Part shown: one piece after another, positions 53,561 to 64,000 of the stretch
Layout: each line of letters opens with the position of its first letter
How positions within the stretch are numbered: the first letter of the stretch is position 1
NCBI RefSeq assembly: GCF_051622035.1
Contig: NC_135357.1
Coordinates: 35,199,691-35,263,690, forward strand
Source: Arctopsyche grandis
Taxonomy: Eukaryota > Arthropoda > Insecta > Trichoptera > Hydropsychidae
Length of the DNA: 64,000 nucleotides
Reading direction: 5' to 3'
Translations under genes and position numbers: made by a program
Notes under the pieces: model-generated
Told to the model about the DNA's origin: nothing
What the model saw: only the letters and a program-made list of their open reading frames with translations
Databases searched by the model: none

Positions 53561-55249
53561 TTGCGCAAATTGCGATAAGAAATTGCGAATACGGAATATA
53601 GAATATCTGGCACTAGAGTTCTTGTTAGTACAATATTTCGCGTGGGTAGCTTTAGATTGATGGAGCTTTTGGGTGCCATATGATTTTAGTGACTTGCGTG
53701 AGATCGCTTTTTTTTTGAATAATCACTGAACCTTATATAATATATTAGCGATAATTGACGGTATATTAATATATTTTTATCGGTTAGTAGGAAACATCAA
53801 CACTATTGAAGGCACTTAAGGCGCTGACACACAAAAAAGTACGCGGCACGTGTTTTTTTATAGATAGTTTTGCACATGTAAAAAAAACGATAGCACGTCT
53901 GATCTAAGGTACCTAAGCCAAAAATTATCCCTTGGAGTATTTTCGATGATATTTTGATATTTTATTCTTGTTACAAAGGTTTGACGGTGATTCTCATATT
54001 TGAAAAAATGTCGGAGAAACTTATCGAAATAATAAGATCATACGAATTAATAATGACCTGAAGAAACGCCCTTCTCAGCTGGAAACCATGAACACGTGCA
54101 TGGTTTACGATTCATTTTGTTTGCGCCTTTAAAGTAAAGTGACCATTCATACTGATTTTACCAGTACAGTATTGGTGTTTAAGTCGTTATATAAAACCAG
54201 TACACTTTCTTGACCAATAGTATCTAATAGACGGATTAAAATATACAAATTCTTCAGTAAAAATGATATCTCCTACAAAAATATTTGAAAATTAATCGAA
54301 TGCTGTTTCCGTTTAATGCACCTGCTGAAGGACTTTTTTAAATTCGATTAAAAATATGTGGTCCAGTGATAAAACGCAATTGCATATTGCAAATTAAAAA
54401 TATTTGTTAATTATATGAAATTTTAACCAATCTTGTGTAGAATTTTATAAAAGCATTCAACACTGAAAATAAGGGTCACCTTACTTTAAAGTATTCATTA
54501 ATATAACAGGGTTCTTATTTATAAACTTTAAAATCCACATCGCCAACAAATGCAATGTCTTCTCTAATGTATAGTATTTAAATATCCTTCATTTGTAAAA
54601 CGCAATTAAGTTTTCAAACCTTCTAATCACTTACAGGAATTTAGAAAATGACCAAATGATTCAAATATGTTTGAGAAAATTAGATATTATTCTTGAAAAA
54701 CTACTTATTGTAATTTAGCCAGTTTAGAAATAAAGCCTGGAAGATTAATGTACTTTTATTGTTACTTTAATGAGAAAACTATAGAGAATTGGGTTGTGAC
54801 GGCGAATAGTATTGTTATGGTTATTGTTTAAAACACAAACTAATTCAAAGCGCTTCTGTGCCGATTTTTTCCATGAGAAGCTTAACATTTTTACTTTATC
54901 TATGTTTAGTTTAATTTATTTATGATAGACATTAGCTTTTATTACATGTACAATTATTTTTGAGAGATTAAAAGGATTTTCATACGATGAAAGGTTAATT
55001 CTCGGCTTATGTAAAAGTGATAACAAAGTAAAAAGAAGATAAATTAAAAAAAAAATTTATTGCCAATATGACTGTATAAAACTTCCAATTAGGAATACAT
55101 ACAATAATTTAACAAGTTAATGTATAAATATACATTTATATAAGTATGGAAAACAATATCATAAAATTTTTATTGAAATTGAAATAAAAAAAATAGTATT
55201 TTTTTTCACGACGATAGTATACAATATATAAAATGCAACACGGAGTAGT
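53561..55249. other. AT-rich intergenic sequence and Tpi 3' flank
   Basis: No gene recognised. A minus-strand AATAAA near 55160-55170 may be the Tpi poly(A) signal. Confidence 0.5.
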
Positions 55250-56489
<1,240 letters not shown>

Positions 56490-56627
56490 GAGGTTCGGTG
56501 ATTATTGGTCACAAAGCGCTCGCCCAAAAGTCACTAAAATTTCTATAACGAACATCTGGCAGTTTCTATAACGAACATACTAAGGGCCGGGCCGCACCGC
56601 TCAACTCGCGAACAACTTGGTTGAGGG

Positions 56628-57308
56628 TAGGGTTGCCAGATGGTATCCAAAAGGAGGACATGTCCTCCTTTTCCATGTTTTGTCCTCCCGTCCTCCCTTA
56701 CCTACTGTAAGTCCTCCTTTTTGCTAAACATCGGGCGGGACTGGCGGGAGGCGAAAAAGAGTGTATAGATTGACGATGTTAAGCTACAAGATCAATTTTG
56801 TAACTTGATTTAATTTCTTAAATCAAAATCAGATGAAGATAAAGCATATTATGATTTGAAGTTGCACGAGCAGTGGACAATATCTACTTCAAAAGTGTTA
56901 AAAACATTGAATGTTTCTCAGAACTGCTCAAGATCTGCGAGTTTTATTTTTGTATAAGCGCACATAACGCAAATGTGGAAAGAGTTTTTTCACTGATTAA
57001 TACTCAGTGGAGCAAAGAGAGGAATAGACTAATAATAATAGAATAATAATAATAAGTGTTCAGTCAGTTAAATCTTTAATTCTTACTCAATACAACTTCA
57101 AAAACATGACATGTGAAGATTTTTATAATTATTTGTTAAAAAACCAAGAACTTCTTTCCAAAATTGGCAGCTCAGCTAAATATGATTAAAATAAAGTAAA
57201 ATAATATAAAAAATTTGTTTAATTTCTGAATTTCCTCCTTTTTTACAGAAAATCCTCCTTTTTAGACCCATCTGCCCTCCTTTATCAAACTATTATCTGG
57301 CAACCCTA
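56628..57308 (+). mobile_element. hAT element, 681 bp, nested in the MITE
   Basis: Inverted ends TAGGGTTGCCAGAT and ATCTGGCAACCCTA, with perfect 8-bp duplications GTTGAGGG (56620-56627, 57309-57316). An internally deleted copy. Confidence 0.92.
56855..57190 (+). pseudogene. hAT transposase C-terminal relic
   Basis: Translation gives SAHNANVERVFSLINTQWSKERNRL, then in a second frame VKSLILTQYNF and CEDFYNYLLKNQELL before a stop. This is the hAT dimerisation region. The rest of the transposase is missing and a repeat of AATAAT splits the frame. Confidence 0.8.
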
Positions 57309-57460
57309 GTTGAGGGCGACCAGACCAATGGATCCAGGTAGATGGGACATGCCACACCCGTCAACTTGTTTGTCGCACACAGTTCTATACATTTTTTCGT
57401 GTCGCGCGACTAGTCGGCCGACAAAGTTGCACGGTGCGGCCCGGCCCTAACGATAACTAT

Positions 57461-57854
57461 TGTTGCGTAGGGGTGGGTGGAAGATCCAAGTAAAAGGCCA
57501 AAGTCGTGTCACAGCATTTATTGGTGATTAAGGAGATACGCGCACTGGCAGTTCTCCGTCCAGAATGTCCTGATATCGCCTAAGTACCACCTTATAAGGG
57601 GCAGGTCTCTCAGGACATCTTCGACGTCCGATTCGTTTACCTATTGTTATGGTCACGTACTAGATGTGCCATAGAAGTGTCCCACGCTACCGCTGTCGGT
57701 TCTGAGAACTCTACCGGAATGAGACCGCTACCCCCGCTAAGTGCATTCGGGGGAGATAATCCTCGAAACCAATTATAACGGTCACACAGTCTCTGGGATG
57801 CTACTCGGCCTAATCCGATTGCACTTACTCGGCCTAATCCGAGTGTACGTAACA
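57461..57854 (+). mobile_element. solo LTR of the second LTR family
   Basis: 394 bp, TGTTGCG to CGTAACA, with a 4-bp CTAT duplication (57457-57460 and 57855-57858). Homologous to 49295-49615. Fossil. Confidence 0.85.
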
Positions 57855-58387
57855 CTATCACAACTATCGATAACTACGATAACTATCATACTGTGGCGGC
57901 TCGCTTATACGACATGGTCGAGTTTGGTTGCCTTCCTGCGAGTGGGGACCAACCCGGCTGGGTTCGGAGAGCCGCTACTCACTATGTCTTCAGCTGTCAT
58001 ATAATAAACACGTGCATTAACATGCCAGTCGTCTCATTCGTTCATCCTCCATACTGGTGACCCCCGACATCGAGCCACGCAGCCTCGATCAATTTCAACA
58101 TGCCGCTCATCCCTGCCTCGCCGAGCCAGGCGGGGAAGCTACCCGCCGCGCCCCCATCGCCATCAACAGAGCGCGTCGCGGCCCGCGGGTGACAATAAAC
58201 GAGCAGACACGGCTACCTACCTACCGACTGGAGTCCACCCAACGTCGATGACAGGTGCTAAAAAAATGGGGGAGCGAATGAGACGACGATCTTGACAGCT
58301 GGATGTGGAGTCATGCGCGATCCAGTACACATAGAACGGTCATCCAGCACCACAAGACATACACCACCTCAGCACCATCATCATCAT

Positions 58388-60517
58388 ACTGCGATATACT
58401 GTCTATCTTAATGAGATGGAGAGTGCTATTGCGGTTAATCCTAACCACTTTTTCAGATTTATTAAGAGTAAGCATATTTCACATGGTCTTGAGCATTCAT
58501 TCTCATTTGGTAATAAAAGTTTTGACGGTCCTGAGATCGCCAATGCTTTTGCTTCATTTTTTAGCTCTGTCTTTGACCAGAGAAAACCATCCCTTAATGC
58601 TAGTTTGGCTTCACAAATTGGTACTGAGGGTGTCGGTATAGACATTCCGCGGGTATCGCTGGGAGATGTTAGGATGGCTATTATGAAGCTGAAGGGGTCT
58701 GTTGGGCCTGACGGTGTGCCCCCTGACGTATTAAAGGTATGCTGTAATTCGCTTTTAGAGCCTCTTCAGTTTATTTTTAACCTTATTCTTGCTTCTGGTA
58801 ATTATCCTGAAAAATGGAAATTATCTAGAGTCATTCCTATTCATAAGAGTGGCTCTAAAAATGAGGTTGAAAATTATAGACCTATTGCTATTATCTCGGC
58901 TATTCCCAAAATTTTTGACATCATCCTTCACCGTTTGATTCTTGCGCAGTTTAAAAGATTATTGTGTGATGAGCAACATGGTTTTACACCCTGTCGTTCC
59001 ACTACCACTTATCTCGCCTGCTTCACACATTTGATCATGTCTAAAGTTGACGTTGGTCAGCAAGTTGATGTAGCCTACTTTGACTTTCGTAAAGCCTTTG
59101 ATCAAGTCAATAATGACGCTCTTTTGATCAGGTTAGCTGAAGTGGGTTTTTCAACGCGTCTTCTTAAACTCTTTGCTTCTTATCTTAGTGATAGGAAGCA
59201 ATTTGTTAGATATGGTCTTTATGAATCTCCTTCATTTTTTACTCGATCTGGTGTTACTCAGGGGTCCACTTTAGGCCCATTACTATTTACAATTCTTATT
59301 AATAACCTCCCTAGAGTTTTATGTAATGCATCATGTCTCTTGTTTGCTGACGACGTTAAATTATTTTTTGCTGTCAAGGATGAGAGGCAAGCCTCTCTCC
59401 TTCAAGCTGATATTAACGCTGTCTTGGAGTTCAGTTCTAGTTTAGGCCTTGAACTTAATTTAAACAAATGTGCAATTATGAGCTATGGACGTGCACATTC
59501 ACTCTATTGTCACGGATATTCCATTAGATCCGTCTTGTTGAAGCGTGTGGAATCTATTGTCGATTTGGGTATCACTTTTGATCCTCAGCTCACCTTTCAC
59601 AACCATATCAAAAAAGTCGCTGACGTTTCCTTTCGTCGACTTGGATTTGTTTTGAGATATGCAAGATTATTCTCCAATCCTTTGTCTTCTCGCTTGCTTT
59701 TCAATTCGCTTGTGAGAAGTAAGCTAGAGTATAATGCGATTGTGTGGAATCCGCATGAAGCAAATTACTCTCTGATGATTGAGAAAGTGCAAAAAGCATT
59801 TCTTCGTTTCCTATATAGGAAAGAATATGGGTATTACCCATATCTCTACCCCACTCCTTTCCTTTTGGGCATGCTTGGGTATAATTCCCTTGAACTTCGG
59901 AGAAACTTCTCATTAATTCGTTTCGTTCTCCTGCTCTTACGTGGTAATACGTCATGCCCGTTGTTGCTGGAGCAGTTGGGGCTTTATGTCCCTATTCACT
60001 ATGTGCGTGGTAGACATCATCATTTGCTGGCTGTACCTCCTGCCCGCACAGTCCTTTTTCGAATGGCTCCTATTCCAAGAGCTATCCGACTTCTTAATGA
60101 AATCGTTGCTGCCGAGACTGAATGTGATATTTTCCACCTTAGTGAGCGTAAATTGTCGGAAATTACTCTAACCCATTTATCTGGTAGTCTGCGCTCATCA
60201 TTGTTTTCATGATTGTTTGTGATTTATGAGTGAAATTTTGATTAACTCTCTTCCATTTGGGCCTTACAGGGATGTTTTGTATTTGTAGTTGTTTCTTACA
60301 TATTTATTGAAACTGGCTGTAGGTGCAAGGCATTCCTTATGCTATATTTTATTTGATATTTTTACTTTATCTGTTATTATAAATGCTATTTTTTATGTAT
60401 GTATGGATGTATTTATGTTTATGTTAATTGTTATTTTGTTTTTTTTCTTTTTTGTGTTATATTTTTTGACCATTGTGGCGCTTTAGGAATTCCTGTTATG
60501 CCACAATGGTCTGTTTA

Positions 60518-60546
<29 letters not shown>
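58388..60546 (+). mobile_element. 5'-truncated LINE (Jockey/CR1-like group)
   Basis: Inserted in the LTR element, flanked by ATCATCATC-type sequence on both sides. Starts inside ORF2 and ends with a hairpin (ACCATTGTGGC ... GCCACAATGGT) and an AAAT-repeat tail. A related 3' end is at 62800-62990. Confidence 0.88.
58391..60212 (+). CDS. reverse transcriptase part of truncated LINE ORF2
   Basis: The frame is already open at 58391; the first ATG in frame is 58416. About 600 residues: GPDGVPPDVLK, NYRPIAIISAIPKIF, YFDFRKAFDQVN (motif A), SGVTQGSTLGPLLF, LFADDVKLFF (FADD catalytic motif), DLGITFDPQLTFHNHI. It ends RSSLFS. The endonuclease domain and ORF1 are missing because of the 5' truncation, so it cannot move on its own. 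Unrelated at family level to the TSS-associated LINE. Confidence 0.9.
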
Positions 60547-60548
<2 letters not shown>

Positions 60549-61212
60549 CATCATCAAGGCCCCGTCCGTCCCCATGAGCGTCGTCACGCCGAGACGGGCG
60601 GTAGCGCTACAACACCTCCACGAGCCACAACGACTCACAGTCCAGCTCGGAGAATCATCAACCACATCGATGCCCCTGCCGCCCCCGCCGCCCCACCAAC
60701 CGACATCAGCCTCGGAAGAGCGGCGCCGCCGCAGCATCGCATCAGCGCGACCATCGGACCAGCCACCGTCCTGCTCGCGACGTCACCGCCCTCGAATCTA
60801 CCGACCATTCAGGGCGGTACACCTACACAGCGGATGACCTACGTCAACAATTTTTTTCTCCCCATTCAATAATTTTTTTCTCTTTCTTTGTGTAACAATA
60901 TTTTTTTTTCTATTGTAAAATTTGTTTCTTTGTAATTTTGGTATCGCTGATGCTGGGGGGGGAGTGATGTGGCGGCTCGCTTATACGACATGGTCGAGTT
61001 TGGTTGCCTTCCTGCGAGTGGGGACCAACCCGGCTGGGTTCGGGGAGCCACTACTCACTCTGTCTTCAGCTGTCATATAATAAACACGTGCATTAACATG
61101 CCAGTCGTCTCATTCGTTCATCCTCCATATGACTAATAATCCAATTACCAGATTCGGAAAGGAATTGTTACACAAATTAAAATCAAGTTATATGTTATAT
61201 ATATGGTAAACG

Positions 61213-61500
61213 GGTTACATCTCAAATGTGAATCGCTACCAGGATAACCGCCGCTAGGAAAATCGTTAGCGCAGATTCCTTTCGCACGAAAATTCGTCGC
61301 ACAGGAAAATTACCGTACAGAAAACTGCCCAAATATTGCTCAACAATTTTTTTTATATGAGATTTGAACAGTTTTGAGCAATATTTGAGCAGTTTTCTAT
61401 ACGGCAATTTTCCTGTGCGACGAATTTTCGTGCGATAGGAGATCCGGGCGAGTGATTTTAGTAGCGGTGGTTATTCTGGTAGCGATTCACATTTGGGATG
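61213..61500. mobile_element. fold-back element 2
   Basis: Arms of over 100 bp: CTCAAATGTGAATCGCTACC pairs with GGTAGCGATTCACATTTGGG, and CGTCGCACAGGAAAATT pairs with AATTTTCCTGTGCGACG. The centre is near 61360. Outer words resemble fold-back element 1. Confidence 0.85.
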
Positions 61501-61528
61501 CAATCATCGAACCGTTATATATAACCAG

Positions 61529-61740
61529 CAGAATAGTCTAGTGGATACCATATACATGATGCTTTGAACAAAGTGGTCACGAGTTCAAATCCTACTGGGT
61601 TCTGCTAGCCAGACCTTGGATTTGTGACTCCAGGTCGATCGTTTCCTATCAGAGTTTGCCAATTTATCTGATTTTCATTGAAACGGTTCCAACAAATTGG
61701 CAACCTTTTTAGCAATCTCGAATTTCGCTGACATGCTGCA
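61529..61740 (+). mobile_element. SINE with a different tRNA head
   Basis: Head AGTCTAGTGGATACC and B-box-like GGTCACGAGTTCAAATCC. Its body shares GACTCCAGGTCGATCGTTTC, ATCAGAGTTTGCCAAT and TGAAACGGTTCC with the SINEs at 17842 and 23790. Confidence 0.75.
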
Positions 61741-62799
61741 AATTTACAAATTTGATCATAAATGACTCTGTGGATGTTAAATTGATGTGTATAATACTAA
61801 TAATACTTATATTATACAAATAATACTCAAATGTATTAATTAAAAAAAAAATTCAACCGCGTGCGGATTGAACAGAGGACCGACAAATTTCTTTTATTTT
61901 TTTTAAATTTAATAACTTAATATGCCAACACCCAGGCGATAATATTTCATCGGAAACAATACAAGTTTAATGAATATTTTTCAAGCCGTTTTAAGGGTCA
62001 ACTAATCTAACCCATAAAACACTTAACATGAGGCCACCCCCCCCCCTCTATGAATATAGTCTGAAAGATCATTCCGTTGGAGAACGAGACTGTTGTTTAG
62101 CGATTTTTTCTTATTATAAAATACATAAATGGTTTCAGATGATGTTTTAAATTTATTTTTTGGTTTGGGGAAGATCATTCTTGAGTTATTTTATTATTTA
62201 TTTATGCATGTATTTGGGATGGCAAAAAAAGGTTCAATATTTCAAATAATCAACAAGATATTGAGATGTAACACTGACCTGGAAGATTCAAATACTAACG
62301 TTCGGTAGAGCAAGGCTATAATGAATTATTAAAGATCAACTAAGGAAACACTACAGCTATAGACCATGCGATAGTTATGGGCTATTTGGATTAAAATCAT
62401 ACATTAATAATTGACGATAAATTAATATATTGAGAAGCGCCATTGATAGCACAAAATATATTCGGCAACAGCATAAGATTCTCATTTTTAAATTAAAATT
62501 CAAGTAGCCAACGACTGAAGTGGACTATAATTCGAAAATAAATTTTAGAAAATAGTAAATATATAAATGTCTAAGCTAAGAACAAAGAATCTTGGTTATT
62601 AAGTCTTGGAGTTATTGTATATGTATTATATTATAAATGTGTAAAAAAAAATAATTAAAAACTTTTATTTTTCATGTTGCACAAGATTAGATTTAAGAAA
62701 GTAGACGATTTAAAATAAACGTATTATTTTATTGCATGTAGTTTTGTGTGTATAACATACATACATACACAGTTACCAAAGTTGATTGTTTAAATATTT
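61741..62799. other. AT-rich intergenic sequence
   Basis: No gene recognised. Confidence 0.45.
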
Positions 62800-62990
62800 A
62801 TTTATTTATATATATAGTTTTGGACCATTGTGGCATTACATAACCTAATGCACCATAATGGTCTACATAAAAAACAAGAAAGAAACAAAAAAGATAATAC
62901 ATAGAATAAAAAGAAATAAAAGGCAAAAGAAAAAAAAATAGTACATAAAAATGAACATAAGGAAAATAATAAAATAAAATTATTGATAAT
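62800..62990 (-). mobile_element. LINE 3' end fragment
   Basis: Minus strand: T-rich stretch, hairpin GACCATTATGGTGCAT ... ATGCCACAATGGTCC, then AAATAAATAAAT tail. Same 3' end type as the LINE at 58388-60546. Confidence 0.75.
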
Positions 62991-63156
62991 ATTAAAAATA
63001 TTCAATAGACGAGTCTTTTATTATACACAATTAGGCAGATAAAAATAAAATGTCTGCCCTTATGTCAATGCCCTACTAACTAAACTAGCTCAAACTTGGA
63101 TGATGAGTTTCATGTTTTATAAGTTTGGTTTTAAGAAAAATGTTTTCGGACAGATG

Positions 63157-64000
63157 TCACATTTGTAACTTCTTATTGTGAGCATTCATGTGCCTCCTAA
63201 TGCTTGATTGATATGTAAAGGATTTCAAACATATTTTGCATTTATGTGGTTTAACATTACTGTGATAATTCATATGTTCCATAAGGGCCATTTTAGTAGT
63301 GAATTTCTTATCACAAATGTCACATATGTATAGTTTCTGTTCTCCCGTGTGAGTTTTCATATGTCTCATAGCCATGGCTCTGTCGGCAAATGGTCTTAGA
63401 CAAATTTCACACTTGTGTTGTTTTATTCCAGTGTGATAATGTAAATGTTTCACCATATAAGATTTACGAGAAAAGGATTTTAGGCAAACGTCACATTTGA
63501 ACGGTTTTTTTTTTGTGTGTGTCGGGCCATGTACCCTAAGGCCCGACTTGTGGGCAAATGATTTTGAGCAGATTCCGCATTTGAATGCTTTCACACCATT
63601 ATGAGAGTGGATATGTTCTACGAGGGCAGCTTTAGAAGAAAATGATTTGAAACAAATGTCACAATTATAGGGTTTTATCCCGTTGTGGGCTTTGGCATGT
63701 CTCATATACGCATATTTAGCAGTGAAAGTTTGAAAACAAATGTCACAATTGAACGGTTTGATTCCAGCGTGAGACATCTGATGTCTTAGAAGAGAAGACT
63801 TTCTAGGAAAACTTTTAGGACATATATCGCATTTGTATTGTTTTACCGTTGCATGAGTGTTCACGTGTGCTCTATAGGCAGATCTAAAAGTAAACGATTT
63901 GAGGCAAACTTCGCATTGGTGAGGCTTTATGCCGTTGTGCGAATTCACATGTTCCATGAAGTCAGATTTAGAAACAAACGATCTTACACAAATGTGACAC
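63157..64000 (-). CDS. C2H2 zinc-finger protein, 5' end outside the window
   Basis: The frame runs through the right edge (CHICVRSFVSKSDFMEH before the first in-window ATG at 63957), so the start is not visible. Ten C2H2 fingers in tandem are readable, from CHICVRSF at the edge to CKICLKSFTYQSSIRRHMNAH. Linkers are mostly HNGIKPHQC-like or HTGEQKLYIC rather than strict TGEKP. The C-terminus is short (NKKLQM). It is likely a nuclear DNA-binding regulator; target and name cannot be given. Confidence 0.93.
   Translation of the reverse strand, partial: CHICVRSFVSKSDFMEHVNSHNGIKPHQCEVCLKSFTFRSAYRAHVNTHATVKQYKCDICPKSFPRKSSLLRHQMSHAGIKPFNCDICFQTFTAKYAYMRHAKAHNGIKPYNCDICFKSFSSKAALVEHIHSHNGVKAFKCGICSKSFAHKSGLRVHGPTHTKKKPFKCDVCLKSFSRKSYMVKHLHYHTGIKQHKCEICLRPFADRAMAMRHMKTHTGEQKLYICDICDKKFTTKMALMEHMNYHSNVKPHKCKICLKSFTYQSSIRRHMNAHNKKLQM

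Larger units (their letters stand above)
56584..57447. mobile_element. Harbinger-like MITE (interrupted)
   Basis: Inverted ends GGGCCGGGCCGCACCG, flanked by TAA on both sides (56581-56583, 57448-57450), as in PIF/Harbinger. Without the nested hAT it would be about 175 bp. Confidence 0.82.
57892..61129 (+). mobile_element. short LTR element of a third family, with nested LINE
   Basis: LTRs of 162 bp at 57892-58053 and 60968-61129 (three visible differences, about 2%), starting TGTGGCGGCTCG. A primer-site-like TGGTGACCCCCGACAT follows the left LTR, and a purine tract (GGGGGGGGAGTGA) precedes the right one. The internal part outside the LINE is only about 0.75 kb with no gag or pol frame, so it is a non-autonomous or gutted fossil. 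The primer-site text resembles that of Ty3-type elements primed by tRNA-Trp, but family is uncertain. Target duplication not clear. Confidence 0.8.

Noticed and set aside
60483-60837. Open frames of 84-87 residues next to the third LTR element's 3' end
   Set aside because: Biased Pro/Ser composition from GC-rich fossil sequence; no domain recognised.
57884-61135. A 4-5 bp target duplication around the third LTR element
   Set aside because: Flanks ATAC and TGAC (or ATAT) do not match cleanly at any LTR boundary I can justify.

Overview
The window looks like insect (arthropod) nuclear DNA. The host gene bodies show short AT-rich introns, a replication-dependent histone cluster with U7-type 3' stem-loops, and single genes for PNO1, EIPR1 and triosephosphate isomerase. 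The order of insect cannot be settled from sequence alone. More than half of the window is transposons, often nested in one another.

Layout. 1-11524: a gypsy (Ty3-type) LTR element running off the left edge, then two gypsy LTRs, each interrupted by a Jockey-clade LINE. The first LINE (copy A) is itself interrupted by two tandem Helitrons that carry a GC-rich hairpin satellite. 11525-19440: a graveyard of a piggyBac transposase, hAT-like MITEs, a P-element transposase relic, a tRNA-derived SINE, a TIR MITE and a mini-Helitron. 19470-47741: the histone array, in the order H2A(-) H2B(+) H1(-) H4(-) H3(+) H2A(-) H2B(+) [H1 lost] H4(-) [H3 stub]. It is interrupted by two full-length Jockey LINEs (C and D), a LINE 3' fragment (E), one whole-looking gypsy element and piggyBac-type MITEs. 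48009-52899: PNO1(+) and EIPR1(-). 53000-61500: fold-back elements, Tpi(-), a hAT nested in a Harbinger-like MITE, solo LTRs, and a short LTR element holding a truncated LINE. 61500-64000: a SINE, a LINE 3' end and a C2H2 zinc-finger gene running off the right edge.

Main observation. The Jockey-clade LINE family appears to insert at RNA polymerase II start sites. Four copies with readable junctions (B, C, D, E) lie in sense orientation, with a 10-12 bp target-site duplication that begins 22-23 nt downstream of the first T of a TATA box and ends at about the start site. Copy A has its right junction at the same nucleotide of the same LTR as copy B. Hosts are the gypsy LTR promoter (A, B), both histone H4 promoters (C, D) and a TATATAAG in the H4-H3 spacer (E). 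The duplication covers about -9 to +3, the stretch that melts when Pol II opens a promoter. Copies A, B, C and D also carry their own TATA box 31-33 nt before their 3' end, which could restart transcription of the gene they displaced. Both H4 coding regions remain intact downstream. This is inference from junctions read by eye and needs a genome-wide count.
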